Shown piece after piece: positions 16,207 through 26,216 of a stretch of DNA of 64,000 bases. A program made the position numbers and the translations under genes. The DNA is from Salinibacterium hongtaonis. GTDB lineage: Bacteria; Actinomycetota; Actinomycetes; Actinomycetales; Microbacteriaceae. The stretch spans positions 1,426,001-1,490,000 of the forward strand of contig NZ_CP026951.1 in assembly GCF_003065485.1 (NCBI RefSeq), in the 5' to 3' direction. Below the pieces are notes generated by a model. That model did not search any database. It worked only from the letters and a program-made list of their open reading frames with translations, and was not told the DNA's origin. Positions within the stretch are counted from its first letter, which is position 1; every line of letters starts with the position of its first letter.

Positions 16207-18336
16207 ATGTCGACAGACTTCACCGAGCTTCGCGAACTCTCCACCGACGAGGTCGTGACGCACTCTCTCGTCTCCGACGTTCCTCTTTCTCAGGGTCGCG
16301 TTCTTGCCTTGATCACGCTCGACAACGGACGCGACCACACGAGGCCCAACACGTTCGGGCCGCTCGGCCTCATTGAACTGGGCGAAGTCCTGGATGAGCA
16401 GAAAGCGCGGGCTGCACGCGGGGAGATCGCGGGCGTCGCCATCACGGGCAAGCAGTACATCCTCGCGGCCGGTGCAGACCTCAGCAAAGTGGGCGAGATC
16501 CCGAGCCGCTCCGCGGCAAAGCAACTTGCTCAGCTGGGTCACGCGACCTTCGCCAAGCTTGACGAGCTCGGTGTGCCGTCGTTCGTGTTCATCAACGGTC
16601 TGGCGCTCGGCGGTGGCCTTGAGGTCGCTCTCAACGCCAACTACCGCACGGTCGACCGCTCGGGAGCAGGCATCGCCCTGCCCGAGGTCTTTCTGGGCCT
16701 CATTCCCGGGTGGGGAGGAGCCTGGCTCCTGCCCAACCTCATTGGCATCGAGAACGCCCTCAAGGTCGTTATCGAGAACCCCCTCAAGAACAACACGATG
16801 CTCAAGCCGCAGCAGGCGTTCGAGATGGGCATTGCTGACGCAATGTTCGAGCCCGCCAATTTCTTAGAGGAGTCGGTGAAGTGGGCCGATGGCGTGCTTA
16901 AGGGGTCCATCAAGGTCAAGCGGCCCAACGAGCCCGGCAAGATCGAGCGCGCGGTCAAGTGGGATATCGCAATCGGTATTGCCGAGAAAATGCTCAAGAG
17001 CCGCATTGGAACGGTTGCGAAGTCGCCTTACGCGGCACTTGAGCTGCTCAAGGCGGCCAAGAACACCGACAAGAAGACCGGCTTCGCTGCAGAGGATGAG
17101 AAGCTCTCTGAACTCATCGCTGGCGACCAGTTCGTGGCGAGTATCTACGCCTTCAACCTCGTGCAGAAGCGGGGCAAGCGCCCGGCTGGCGCACCAGACA
17201 AGGCGCTCGCCAAGTCCGTCACCAAGATCGGTGTCGTCGGAGCCGGCCTCATGGCTCAGCAGTTCGCATTGCTGTTCGTGCGCCGCCTCAAGGTCCCCGT
17301 GGTGATCACCGACATCTCTCAGGAGCAGATCGACAAGGGCCTGGCATACATCCACGGCGAGCTCGACAAGCTACTCGCCAAGGGAAAGCTGTCCCAGGAT
17401 GATGCGAACCGCCTCAAGGCGCTCGTCTCTGGCACCACGGACAAGGCTGACTTCGCCGACGCCGACTGGATCATCGAAGCGATCTACGAGAACCTCGAGG
17501 CAAAGCAGAACGTCTTCGCCGAGATCGAGAAGTACGCTTCTGACACTGCGGTGCTCGCCACGAATACGTCGTCTCTCTCAGTGGAGCAGATCGGCGCCAA
17601 GCTTGCTCACCCCGAGCGGCTCGTTGGCTTTCACTTCTTCAACCCTGTTGCAGTAATGCCCCTCATCGAGGTCGTCAAGACGCCGCAAACCGACGATGCA
17701 ACGCTCAGCACTGCAATGGTTGTAGCCAAGAAGCTGTTCAAGACTGCGGTCATTACGGCAGACACCCCGGGTTTTGTCGTCAACAGAGTGCTCGCAAAGG
17801 TGCTGGGCGAGGCGATGCACGCTGTCGACACCGGAACCCCGTTCGAGGTCGTCAATACGGCAAGCGCGCCACTCGGCCTGCCGATGACTCCGTTCGAGCT
17901 GCTCGAACTCGTCGGCCTGAAGGTCGGCGCTCATGTGCTCGATACGCACCATGCAGCGTTCCCTGACCGCTTCTTCGAGAGCCGCAATCTGCACTCCCTT
18001 GCGGAGCACGGCCGCATCTTCGAGCGGGACAGCAAGGGCAAGATCAAGGGCTTCGACAAGAAGGCCGTCGAGATCGTTTCTGGCGGTACTACCCCGATGA
18101 CCGCCGACGAACTGCTGCGCCGCCTCGAGGACGGATTGGCAGACGAGATCAAGCAGATGCTCGATGACGGTGTTGTCGCGGCAGCAGAAGACATTGACCT
18201 CTGCATGCTGCTGGGCGCTGGGTGGCCGTTCCAGATGGGCGGCGTAACGCCCTACCTTGACCGGGTTGGTGCTTCGCAGAGAGCCTTTGGTGGAACGTTC
18301 CACACGCCCATGCTTCGCGGGGTCGGCAACAGCTAG
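16207..18336 (+). CDS. fadB: Enoyl-CoA hydratase / 3-hydroxyacyl-CoA dehydrogenase
   Basis: A 709-residue fusion. The N-terminal crotonase domain (1-300) shows ITGKQYILAAGADLSK and NGLALGGGLEVALN; the dehydrogenase part (from about residue 335) has the NAD motif KIGVVGAGLMAQQFA, then HFFNPVAVMPLIEVV with the catalytic His, and a C-terminal helical domain. It hydrates enoyl-CoA and oxidises the hydroxyacyl-CoA for FadA. It starts immediately after the fadA stop. A strong bidirectional hairpin follows. Confidence 0.95.
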   Translation: MSTDFTELRELSTDEVVTHSLVSDVPLSQGRVLALITLDNGRDHTRPNTFGPLGLIELGEVLDEQKARAARGEIAGVAITGKQYILAAGADLSKVGEIPSRSAAKQLAQLGHATFAKLDELGVPSFVFINGLALGGGLEVALNANYRTVDRSGAGIALPEVFLGLIPGWGGAWLLPNLIGIENALKVVIENPLKNNTMLKPQQAFEMGIADAMFEPANFLEESVKWADGVLKGSIKVKRPNEPGKIERAVKWDIAIGIAEKMLKSRIGTVAKSPYAALELLKAAKNTDKKTGFAAEDEKLSELIAGDQFVASIYAFNLVQKRGKRPAGAPDKALAKSVTKIGVVGAGLMAQQFALLFVRRLKVPVVITDISQEQIDKGLAYIHGELDKLLAKGKLSQDDANRLKALVSGTTDKADFADADWIIEAIYENLEAKQNVFAEIEKYASDTAVLATNTSSLSVEQIGAKLAHPERLVGFHFFNPVAVMPLIEVVKTPQTDDATLSTAMVVAKKLFKTAVITADTPGFVVNRVLAKVLGEAMHAVDTGTPFEVVNTASAPLGLPMTPFELLELVGLKVGAHVLDTHHAAFPDRFFESRNLHSLAEHGRIFERDSKGKIKGFDKKAVEIVSGGTTPMTADELLRRLEDGLADEIKQMLDDGVVAAAEDIDLCMLLGAGWPFQMGGVTPYLDRVGASQRAFGGTFHTPMLRGVGNS

Positions 18337-18351
18337 ACGAGCTTCACTAAC

Positions 18352-18385
18352 AAGAAGGGCCCGGGAGGAATCCCGGGCCCTTCTT
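18352..18385. terminator. Bidirectional terminator between fadB and dxs
   Basis: A perfect 15-bp stem (AAGAAGGGCCCGGGA and its complement) with a GGAA tetraloop, between the convergent fadB and dxs stops. Confidence 0.85.
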
Positions 18386-18414
18386 TAGTTCTCGGCGCTG
18401 CTTAGTTCTCGGCG
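18385..18414. repeat. Short tandem copy of the dxs 3' end
   Basis: TTAGTTCTCGGCG occurs at 18385-18397 and 18402-18414; the second copy contains the dxs stop codon (TAA on the minus strand), the first duplicates it downstream, next to the terminator. Confidence 0.7.
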
Positions 18415-20342
18415 TCGACTTGGTCCTGGGGCGCAGGCTCACGCTCCTGGCGTGCGACGGGGATCTTGCTGCCGAGCACCTGGGCGACGACGTCCCGGGC
18501 GATCTTCTGGGGGGTGAGCCCCACCTGCTCCATAATCTGGGCGCGAGTGCCATGATCGAGAAACTCATCGGGTAGACCGAGCTCGGTGACGGCAGTGTCT
18601 ACGCCTGCAGCGCGCATGTCCTGCCGGAGCCGCGTGCCAATACCAGCAACCCGCACTCCGTCTTCGATCGAGATCACGAGACGGTGTTCTGCGGAAAGTT
18701 CGATCACGCTCGAGGGAATCGGGACCACCCAACGCGGGTCTACAACCGTCGCGCCGATGCCCTGCTGCGCAAGCCGGTCTGCGACGGCGAGGCCAAGCTC
18801 TGCCATGGGGCCAACGGTCATGATCAGGACGTCTTTGGTTTCAGCCTCGCGCAGAATGTCGACGCCGTCGACGGTTCGACGGACAGCAGCGATCTCCGCT
18901 CCTACGGTTCCCTTCGAGAACCTTACGATCGTGGGGCCATCCTCAACCGCGACCGCCTCGCCCAGCTCCTCGCGCAAGCGAGTCGCATCACGGGGTGCCG
19001 CGATGCGGATGCCGGGAACAACCTGAAAAACGGCCAGGTCCCACATGCCGTGGTGACTGGGCCCGTCGGGGCCCGTAACGCCAGCGCGGTCGAGCACGAA
19101 CGTAACGCCGGCCTTATGCAGCGCAACATCCATAAGGACTTGGTCGAACGCTCGGTTCAAGAAGGTCGCATAGACCGCAACCACCGGATGCAGTCCGCCA
19201 AAGGCAAGGCCAGCCGCTGAGGTCGCTGCATGCTGCTCTGCTATTCCGACGTCGAGAACCCGCTCAGGGAACCGGTGGGCCATCTTGTGCAGACCCACGG
19301 GGCGAAGCATCGCGCCCGTAATACCCACAAGACGCGGATTTGATTCTGCGAGCGAAACGATCTCATCAGCAAAAACCGAAGTCCACGACGCCGCACCGGC
19401 AATCTCGACCGACTCGCCTGTCTCAGAGTCAATCTGCCCTACGGCGTGGAACTGGTCTGCCTCGTCCGCAAGCGCGGGTTCAAAGCCCTTACCCTTCTGG
19501 GTGATGACGTGAACGATCACCGGCGCTGAATAGGCCTTGGCCTGGGACAACGCTTTTTCGAGGGCGGTTACGTCGTGGCCGTCGATGGGTCCGAGGTACT
19601 TGATATCGAGGTTCGAATAGAGCGCTTCATTATTGGTGAAGCGACTCAAAAATCCGTGGAGTCCGCCGCGCACGCCGCGGTAGAACGCCCGAGCGGGCGC
19701 ACCAAGGCGATCAAAGAGCTGACGGCTGCCGACATGAAGCGTTCGATAGGTGCTTCGAGTGCGCACATCGTTGAGAAAGCGCGCCATCCCGCCGATAGTC
19801 GGCGCGTAGGATCGGCCGTTGTCATTGACGACGATGACGAGGTTGCGGGTGTTGTCGTAGCTGATGTTGTTCAGCGCTTCCCACGTCATACCGCCCGTGA
19901 GAGCGCCATCGCCGACGACCACGGCGACATGGCGGTCATCCTGCCCAGACATTTCGAAGGCGCGGGAGACCCCATCCGCCCACGACAGCGAGCTCGACGC
20001 GTGCGAGCTCTCAACGACGTCGTGCTCAGATTCGGATCGTTGCGGGTAACCGGCAATGCCGCCCCGCTGTCGGAGTGCGCTGAAGTCTTGTCGCCCTGTG
20101 AGCAGCTTGTGCACATAGGACTGGTGACCCGTGTCAAAAATGATCGGGTCGTTTGGGGAGTGGAACACGCGGTGCAGCGCAATGGTCAGTTCTACGACAC
20201 CGAGATTTGGTCCCAGGTGCCCACCGGTCTTCGACACTTGCGTGATAAGAAAACGACGGACCTCCTCCGCCAGCTGCGAGAGCTGAGCGGAGGAGAGTCC
20301 GTCGAGATCACGAGGACCGTGAATGGTCTCGAGAAGGCTCAT
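18402..20342 (-). CDS. dxs: 1-deoxy-D-xylulose-5-phosphate synthase
   Basis: A 646-residue thiamine-diphosphate enzyme, first step of the MEP isoprenoid pathway (pyruvate plus glyceraldehyde 3-phosphate). Seen: GGHLGPNLGVVELTIALHRVF near residue 40, the TPP motif VVGDGALTGGMTWEALNN, and the transketolase central region RVLDVGIAEQHAATSAAGLA with the conserved Glu. Start chosen at the ATG giving SLLETI, just 10 bases after the acnA stop, although the frame is open further upstream. Confidence 0.96.
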   Translation of the reverse strand: MSLLETIHGPRDLDGLSSAQLSQLAEEVRRFLITQVSKTGGHLGPNLGVVELTIALHRVFHSPNDPIIFDTGHQSYVHKLLTGRQDFSALRQRGGIAGYPQRSESEHDVVESSHASSSLSWADGVSRAFEMSGQDDRHVAVVVGDGALTGGMTWEALNNISYDNTRNLVIVVNDNGRSYAPTIGGMARFLNDVRTRSTYRTLHVGSRQLFDRLGAPARAFYRGVRGGLHGFLSRFTNNEALYSNLDIKYLGPIDGHDVTALEKALSQAKAYSAPVIVHVITQKGKGFEPALADEADQFHAVGQIDSETGESVEIAGAASWTSVFADEIVSLAESNPRLVGITGAMLRPVGLHKMAHRFPERVLDVGIAEQHAATSAAGLAFGGLHPVVAVYATFLNRAFDQVLMDVALHKAGVTFVLDRAGVTGPDGPSHHGMWDLAVFQVVPGIRIAAPRDATRLREELGEAVAVEDGPTIVRFSKGTVGAEIAAVRRTVDGVDILREAETKDVLIMTVGPMAELGLAVADRLAQQGIGATVVDPRWVVPIPSSVIELSAEHRLVISIEDGVRVAGIGTRLRQDMRAAGVDTAVTELGLPDEFLDHGTRAQIMEQVGLTPQKIARDVVAQVLGSKIPVARQEREPAPQDQVDAEN

Positions 20343-20352
20343 TTGACCAAGC

Positions 20353-23163
20353 TTAGACGAGGCTCCTGAGCACGTACTGCAGGATTCCCCCGTTGCGGTA
20401 ATAGTCGGCCTCTCCCGGCGTGTCGATGCGAACGATCGCATCGAACTCGACCGGCTGCTTGCCCTCGGGAGAGTGCTCGCTCGGCACAGCAACGACCTTG
20501 ACGGTCTTGGGCGTGCGGCCCTCGTTGAGCTCGGTCAGGCCGGAGATGCTGATGACCTCGGTGCCGTCGAGTCCCAACGAATCTGCACTCTGCCCTGCGG
20601 GGAACTGCAGCGGTACTACGCCCATACCGATGAGGTTGGAGCGGTGAATTCGCTCGAACGACTCCGTGATGACCGCCTTGACGCCCAGGAGACTGGTGCC
20701 CTTTGCCGCCCAGTCACGTGACGAGCCCGAGCCGTACTCCTTGCCGCCCAGGATGACGAGCGGGGTGCCCTGCTCCTGATACTTCTGCGACGCGTCGTAG
20801 ATGAACGACTGGGGGGCATCCGCCTGCGTGAAGTCGCGGGTGTAACCACCCTCGACGTCATTGAGAAGCTGGTTGCGGAGACGGATGTTCGCGAACGTTC
20901 CGCGAATCATGACCTCGTGGTTGCCACGACGCGAGCCGTAGGAGTTGAAGTCCTTGCGGTCAACCCCGTGCTCCACGAGGTACTGGCCTGCGGGGCTGTC
21001 ACCCTTGATCGAACCGGCGGGGCTGATGTGGTCGGTCGTAACCGAGTCGCCCAGCTTCGCGAGGACGCGAGCTCCCGTGATGTCGACGACCGGGGTCGTC
21101 TCCATGGTCATTCCGTCAAAGTACGGGGGCTTACGAACGTAGGTGGACTCGGGAGCCCACTCGAACGTTGCTCCCGCGGGGGTGGGAAGCGAACGCCACC
21201 GCTCGTCACCCTCAAACACCGATGCGTATTCGTGGTTGAACATCTCGGTGTCGATCGAGCTGTCGATCGTGGCCTGGACCTCGGCAGCGTCGGGCCAGAT
21301 GTCCTTAAGGAACACCTCGTTGCCGTCGTTGTCGGTGCCGAGCGAATCTGATTCAAAGTCGAAGTTCATCGACCCTGCCAGCGCATAGGCAATCACAAGA
21401 GGCGGGCTTGCGAGGTAGTTCATCTTGACGTCGGGGTTGATACGACCCTCGAAGTTACGGTTGCCCGAGAGAACTGCGGTTACGGCAAGGTCATTGTCGT
21501 TGATCGCAGCGGAGATTTCTTCGGCCAGCGGGCCGGAGTTACCGATGCACGTGGTGCAGCCGTAACCGACCGTGTAGAAGCCGAGAGCTTCGAGGTCGTC
21601 AGTGAGCCCAGCCTTCGCGTAGTAGTCGGTGACAACCTTCGAACCGGGGGCGAGCGTGGTCTTGACCCACGGCTTGGCCTTGAGGCCCTTCTTCGCCGCG
21701 TTGCGGGCCAGAAGGCCAGCGGCCAGCATGACGGAGGGGTTCGACGTGTTGGTGCACGAGGTGATGGCCGCGATGGTCACAGCACCGTGGTCGAGAACGA
21801 AGTTCTCTCCGTTCTCCAGCGACACCGAGGTCGGCTTTGACGCCGTCGACGGGGCATGGCTGCTGTGAACGTGAAAGTGCTGGCTCTCGGCGCTCTCGGG
21901 GCTGTTTCCGGGCGGGTCCGATGCGGGGAACGACTCCGCGATTTCAAGGTCAACAAGGTCGTGTTCTACCGACGCGTAGTTGTTGAGGTCCTTCTCGAAC
22001 TGGGCCTTGGCCGAGCTGAGCTCGATGCGGTCCTGAGGACGCTTCGGTCCCGCGATCGAGGGAACAACCGTCGACAGGTCGAGCTCGAGGTACTCGCTGA
22101 ATGCGGGCTCGACCGACGGGTCGTGCCACAGCTTCTGGAGCTTGGAGTACGCCTCCACGAGTGCGACCTGCTCGTCGCTGCGGCCCGTGAGGCGCAGGTA
22201 GTCGAGGGTGACGTCGTCGATGGGGAACATCGCCGCAGTAGAGCCGAACTCGGGGCTCATGTTGCCGATCGTGGCACGGTTGGCCAGCGGCACTGCGCCG
22301 ACGCCCTCACCGTAGAACTCCACGAACTTGCCGACGACACCGTGCTTGCGCAGGATGTCGGTGATCGTAAGCACAACGTCGGTAGCCGTAACACCAGCGG
22401 GGATGCTCCCCGTGAGCTTGAAACCGACAACCTTGGGGATGAGCATGGATACGGGCTGGCCCAGCATGGCCGCCTCAGCCTCGATACCGCCAACGCCCCA
22501 TCCGAGTACGCCGAGACCGTTGACCATCGTCGTGTGGGAGTCGGTACCAACACAGGTGTCGGGGTAAGCGCGAAGGGTGCCACCGACCGTGCGAGTGTAG
22601 GTGACCTTGGCGAGGTGCTCGATGTTCACCTGGTGCACGATGCCGGTTCCCGGGGGAACAACCTTGAAGTCTTCGAATGCGGTCTGACCCCAGCGCAGGA
22701 ACTGGTAACGCTCACCGTTGCGCTCGTACTCGATCTCGACGTTGCGCTCGAGTGCGTCCGCGCTGCCGAAGAGGTCAGCAATCACGGAGTGGTCGATGAC
22801 GAGCTCTGCCGGTGAAAGCGGGTTAACCTTCTCGGGGTCGCCGCCGAGGTCGGCAACAGCCTCACGCATGGTCGCAAGGTCCACGATGCAGGGAACGCCG
22901 GTGAAGTCCTGCATGACCACGCGGGCCGGGGTGAACTGGATCTCGGTGTCAGGCTCTGCCGTGGGGTCCCACGATCCGAGCGCTTCGATCTGCTCCTTGG
23001 TGACGTTGGCACCATCTTCGGTGCGGAGCAAGTTTTCGAGGAGCACCTTCAAGCTGAAGGGAAGCTTCTCGTGGCCGGCGACCGTGTCGAGACGGAACAC
23101 CTCGTAGTCGGTGGATCCGACCGAGAGCGTGTCCCGGGATCCGAAACTGTTTATTGACGACAT
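20353..23163 (-). CDS. acnA: Aconitate hydratase A
   Basis: A 936-residue monomeric aconitase (IRP/AcnA type) that interconverts citrate and isocitrate through a 4Fe-4S cluster. Cluster cysteines: SCTNTSNPS near residue 475 and [12 protein letters not shown] near 540. The swivelling C-terminal domain has [10 protein letters not shown]. Start ATG 23163 is preceded by AAAGGGAGT. The upstream region 23164-23396 carries a strong palindrome (23308-23331). dxs follows 10 bases after the stop and may be co-transcribed. Confidence 0.96.
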   Translation of the reverse strand: MSSINSFGSRDTLSVGSTDYEVFRLDTVAGHEKLPFSLKVLLENLLRTEDGANVTKEQIEALGSWDPTAEPDTEIQFTPARVVMQDFTGVPCIVDLATMREAVADLGGDPEKVNPLSPAELVIDHSVIADLFGSADALERNVEIEYERNGERYQFLRWGQTAFEDFKVVPPGTGIVHQVNIEHLAKVTYTRTVGGTLRAYPDTCVGTDSHTTMVNGLGVLGWGVGGIEAEAAMLGQPVSMLIPKVVGFKLTGSIPAGVTATDVVLTITDILRKHGVVGKFVEFYGEGVGAVPLANRATIGNMSPEFGSTAAMFPIDDVTLDYLRLTGRSDEQVALVEAYSKLQKLWHDPSVEPAFSEYLELDLSTVVPSIAGPKRPQDRIELSSAKAQFEKDLNNYASVEHDLVDLEIAESFPASDPPGNSPESAESQHFHVHSSHAPSTASKPTSVSLENGENFVLDHGAVTIAAITSCTNTSNPSVMLAAGLLARNAAKKGLKAKPWVKTTLAPGSKVVTDYYAKAGLTDDLEALGFYTVGYGCTTCIGNSGPLAEEISAAINDNDLAVTAVLSGNRNFEGRINPDVKMNYLASPPLVIAYALAGSMNFDFESDSLGTDNDGNEVFLKDIWPDAAEVQATIDSSIDTEMFNHEYASVFEGDERWRSLPTPAGATFEWAPESTYVRKPPYFDGMTMETTPVVDITGARVLAKLGDSVTTDHISPAGSIKGDSPAGQYLVEHGVDRKDFNSYGSRRGNHEVMIRGTFANIRLRNQLLNDVEGGYTRDFTQADAPQSFIYDASQKYQEQGTPLVILGGKEYGSGSSRDWAAKGTSLLGVKAVITESFERIHRSNLIGMGVVPLQFPAGQSADSLGLDGTEVISISGLTELNEGRTPKTVKVVAVPSEHSPEGKQPVEFDAIVRIDTPGEADYYRNGGILQYVLRSLV

Positions 23164-23307
23164 GGTGTCGACTCCCTTTGCTGAGCTATGTCCGGCGTGC
23201 CTGCGTCCGCCGCTTTTCGGTGGCAATCTTTGCGCTCTGTGCCCGCCATTACTAGCAAGGCAAACCTAAGTCGGCCTGCGTCGGCCGGCGGTGAGCTGCA
23301 CGCAGAA

Positions 23308-23331
23308 ATTTATCTTGATGTCGAGATAAAT
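23308..23331. promoter_or_regulatory. Near-perfect palindrome upstream of acnA
   Basis: Arms ATTTATCT and AGATAAAT with a partly symmetric centre TGATGTCG; 20 of 24 positions fit a palindrome. It is AT-rich in a GC-rich region, about 150 bases before acnA. It resembles operators of MarR-type regulators such as TamR that control aconitase in Streptomyces; that link is from memory and not checked. Confidence 0.55.
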
Positions 23332-23396
23332 ATACCACGGTGGGCACGCTCAACCGTGCCCCCACACCGGGTGATCGCACCAGGAGTTTGCGAGAA

Positions 23397-24146
23397 TTAG
23401 GGCGAAACTCCCACGCTCGGCTCCGCCGCTGGCCGCGTGAACGCTGCCCGGACAAGAAGCCACGTAACCCAGAGCATCGCGGCATAGAGCGGAACACCCA
23501 TGATGAGCTTCGCTCCCCCAAGAAGCTCCGGTTCTCCCGCGAAGTACAGCGGGGCTTGCACGAGCAGGCGTGCGGCAAAAAGACCGACCCACAGCCAGGT
23601 GGCCACAGTGAGAACCCTGCGCTTGGTGCGATCGTCCCGCCACTCCGTGAGTTCCCCCGTGAGTACGCCGACGATCAGGCCAATCAGCGGCCACCGCACC
23701 AGGATGCTCACGAGCAGAACGGTCAAAGAGACCACGTTGATGATGAGACCGGGCAAAAAGTTGTCCTCCGCGCGCCCCGTCATGAGCGCCAAAACTGCCG
23801 AAACCCCGATGCCGATGAGACCAGCGACCGCCGGCATAACCATCGACTTCGTGGCGGCCCTGACAACAACGAAGGCAACAGCGACCACGAGGGGCACCGA
23901 AACGGAGAGGAGAAGGTCTTTCGTCAGCGTGTAGACAACGAGAAAGCCCAGCCCGGGAAGGATTGACTCGATGAGGCCTCGCACGCCGCCGACAGCAGCC
24001 AGCAGCGACTTGGCCGTCGGGACCTCTCCAGGCGTCACCGCACCGATGCCTGCGCCGCGAGCGGCGTCGCCAAACGCCGTCTTCAGGGCGTCACGAGCGG
24101 ACGGCTGAGCGTCGTCTGCAGGCTCTGGGGGGAGCGCGGATGTCAC
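23397..24146 (-). CDS. DUF3159 family membrane protein
   Basis: A 249-residue membrane protein with about six predicted helices between residues 60 and 235 and a polar N terminus. It matches the actinobacterial DUF3159 family, unknown function. Its start is 2 bases after the DUF3710 stop, and the order dut, DUF3710, DUF3159 is conserved in actinobacteria, so it is part of a transcript of four-base overlaps. Confidence 0.82.
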   Translation of the reverse strand: MTSALPPEPADDAQPSARDALKTAFGDAARGAGIGAVTPGEVPTAKSLLAAVGGVRGLIESILPGLGFLVVYTLTKDLLLSVSVPLVVAVAFVVVRAATKSMVMPAVAGLIGIGVSAVLALMTGRAEDNFLPGLIINVVSLTVLLVSILVRWPLIGLIVGVLTGELTEWRDDRTKRRVLTVATWLWVGLFAARLLVQAPLYFAGEPELLGGAKLIMGVPLYAAMLWVTWLLVRAAFTRPAAEPSVGVSP

Positions 24147-24148
24147 GG

Positions 24149-24784
24149 TTACACGGTCTCCGATGGATTGGGCTGAACCTGAGCGCCGGTCTTAGGCATC
24201 TGCAGCGGGATCAGGTCGCGCGGAGGCATCGGGCTCGATCCGCGAACCACAACGATGCTGCGGAACAGATCCTCAATCTTCGCCGCCGCTTCAGGATCAA
24301 CGACGCCGTCGCCGGCGATGACGCCCCGAAGGAACCAACGGGGACCATCGACGCCCACAAAGCGAGCTAGCCGCTTTGAACCAGGCTGCCCCGGTGCGTT
24401 CGCGGGAATCTCAGCAAGAAGCTCTGGGCCGAAAACTCCGGCCGTCAGCTTGGTCGTTCCGCCCTGTTTGGCAATCTGCTCCGCGATCTGCTGGCGAATC
24501 TCGTGCCACAGTCCCGTCGATCGCGGCGCGGCAAACGGCTGCACCTGCAGCGTCGAACCGGCGTAGTCGAGGCCGACAGCCACGACGCGCTTGCTGCCCT
24601 CCTCTACCTCAAGACGCAGCTGAAGCCCCTCACGAGGGAGAATCTTGATGCCGCCAAGGTCGACATACGGGCGAACGGGATTGGCCTCGCTCTCATCGAG
24701 CGGGCCGTCGGTTTCCCGGTCGGCAGGAGCGGACTTGGCCTGCTGAAGAACCTCGTCCTCCATTGCTTCACCTGATTCGCTCAC
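24149..24784 (-). CDS. DUF3710 family protein
   Basis: A 211-residue soluble protein with a charged N terminus (residues 1-35) and the DUF3710 core (YVDLGGIKILPREGLQLRLEV, GPRWFLRG). Function unknown. Its ATG overlaps the dut stop by four bases, so it is translated together with dut. Confidence 0.83.
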   Translation of the reverse strand: MSESGEAMEDEVLQQAKSAPADRETDGPLDESEANPVRPYVDLGGIKILPREGLQLRLEVEEGSKRVVAVGLDYAGSTLQVQPFAAPRSTGLWHEIRQQIAEQIAKQGGTTKLTAGVFGPELLAEIPANAPGQPGSKRLARFVGVDGPRWFLRGVIAGDGVVDPEAAAKIEDLFRSIVVVRGSSPMPPRDLIPLQMPKTGAQVQPNPSETV

Positions 24785-25236
24785 GCGCTGTCTCCTTCCC
24801 GTGCCGCGAGGCCGGTGGATCCGAAACCGGATTCACCTCTCACCGTGGCATCCAATTGTTGAATACTGCTGAATGCCGCTCGTACGACCGGCATGATGAT
24901 GAGCTGAGCGATGCGATCGCCTTCAGCCACCGAAAAAGGTTCGCGGGGATCGGTATTGAGAAGTGTGACGCGGATCTCGCCGCGGTAGCCCGCATCTACT
25001 GTGCCGGGCGCATTCACAATGGTGATGCCGTTGCGTGCCGCCAAGCCGCTCCGCGGCATTACGAACGCCGCATATCCGTCGGGGACAGCAATGGCGACCC
25101 CGGTGCCGACCGTTGCCCGCTCCCCTGGGCCCAGCACGAGCGATTCAGCAGATCTCAGGTCCGCTCCAGCGTCGCCGGGATGGGCATAGGCGGGCACATA
25201 TTCCGCAACAATCGGGATCTCGAGGCTTTCAGGCAC
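24781..25236 (-). CDS. dut: dUTP diphosphatase
   Basis: A 151-residue trimeric dUTPase that splits dUTP to dUMP and keeps uracil out of DNA. The five motifs are visible: HPGDAGADLRS (I), PRSGLAARNGITI (II-III region), GTVDAGYRGEIRV (III), EGDRIAQLII (IV), and the P-loop-like GESGFGSTG near the C terminus (V). Starts a minus-strand operon with DUF3710 and DUF3159; divergent from the DUF3093 gene. Confidence 0.95.
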   Translation of the reverse strand: MPESLEIPIVAEYVPAYAHPGDAGADLRSAESLVLGPGERATVGTGVAIAVPDGYAAFVMPRSGLAARNGITIVNAPGTVDAGYRGEIRVTLLNTDPREPFSVAEGDRIAQLIIMPVVRAAFSSIQQLDATVRGESGFGSTGLAAREGDSA

Positions 25237-25291
25237 GTGACGAGGTTAGTGCAGCGACGGGATCGCGCGAAAAGTCTGATCGAATAGTCAC

Positions 25292-25747
25292 ATGATCCTC
25301 TTTCGCGAACGACTGCTTCCCTCGCGAGGCCTTCTCGTTGCCCTCCTGCTGCTGATTCCCGCAACGCTGTTGGTGTTTCTGCCCATCAATCAGACTGTCG
25401 GCGTCGTCGCGGCGATCGCGCTTTACCTCGCCAGCTGCGGCACCCTGATTGCGATCTCTCCGGTCGTCGAAGTGACACCGGAGCGAATCACAGTCGGGCG
25501 GGCCAGCCTTCCCATCGAGTTCGCCGGGGCGCCCGAGGCCTACTCGGGCGGCGAGGCGACGGCCGAGCGCGGCGTGCGCCTCGATGCTCGTGCGTGGATC
25601 GTCTTTCGGGGCGGAATCGCTAGCGTCGTCAAGATTCCGGTTGTTGACGAAAAAGATCCGGCCCCCTACTGGTTGATTTCCAGTAGGCGACCGGATCAAT
25701 TCGTCTCTGCAGTGTCCGAGGCTAAGCGGCACACTCCAAGCAAATAG
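25292..25747 (+). CDS. DUF3093 membrane protein
   Basis: A 151-residue protein with two membrane helices in the first 55 residues followed by a soluble beta domain (EVTPERITVGRASLP). It matches actinobacterial DUF3093, which in mycobacteria also sits beside dut. Its 3' end overlaps the convergent DUF4193 gene by 26 bases. Function unknown. Confidence 0.8.
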   Translation: MILFRERLLPSRGLLVALLLLIPATLLVFLPINQTVGVVAAIALYLASCGTLIAISPVVEVTPERITVGRASLPIEFAGAPEAYSGGEATAERGVRLDARAWIVFRGGIASVVKIPVVDEKDPAPYWLISSRRPDQFVSAVSEAKRHTPSK

Positions 25748-26015
25748 AGCCGAGCTTCTCTGTGTGGTCGATCTGCGAACGGTGCTTCACAAGGAAGCAG
25801 CTGATGCAGGTGAATTCATCGGCCTGTGGGGGAAGCACGACGACGTCGAGCTCGAGATCTGAGAGGTCCGCACCCGGCAGCTCAAAGCCACCAGGGTTGT
25901 CCGCGTCATCCGAGTCGACAACGCCAGACATCTTGTCTGGGACTCGCTCCTTCAGTGCCTCGATGCTCTCGGAGTCATCGTCGGTCTTTCGAGGTGCGTC
26001 GTAGTCGGTTGCCAT
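25722..26015 (-). CDS. DUF4193 zinc-ribbon-like protein
   Basis: A 97-residue acidic protein with a four-cysteine cluster near the C terminus (FTCISCFLV and SICLECA), likely binding one metal ion. The family is conserved in actinobacteria and named DUF4193; function unknown. ATG 26015 is chosen because it gives the family N terminus ATDYDAPRK; the longer reading frame upstream looks non-coding. The gap 26016-26216 before sepH shows no gene. Confidence 0.85.
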   Translation of the reverse strand: MATDYDAPRKTDDDSESIEALKERVPDKMSGVVDSDDADNPGGFELPGADLSDLELDVVVLPPQADEFTCISCFLVKHRSQIDHTEKLGSICLECAA

Positions 26016-26216
26016 GCCCATCCAGTCTTGATATGAACCGATCATTCTCAATCGGCGGCGACAGTTTGCCTTATTAGTTTGTGAATAGCAAACGCGCTTC
26101 GCAGCAAGCGCATCTGCGTTGGAACCAACTTGCGGCACGCCCTGTCTATTCCCCGCTTCGGGGCACACCTCGTGAGAATCTAGAAGCGAATCATGACGGC
26201 CTGAGAGGCGATCAGC

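Noticed and set aside
23251-23269. Possible DtxR/IdeR iron box upstream of acnA (TTAGGTTTGCCTTGCTAGT on the minus strand)
   Set aside because: The first half fits the iron-box consensus but the second half does not (about 12 of 19 positions), so I do not list it as a site.
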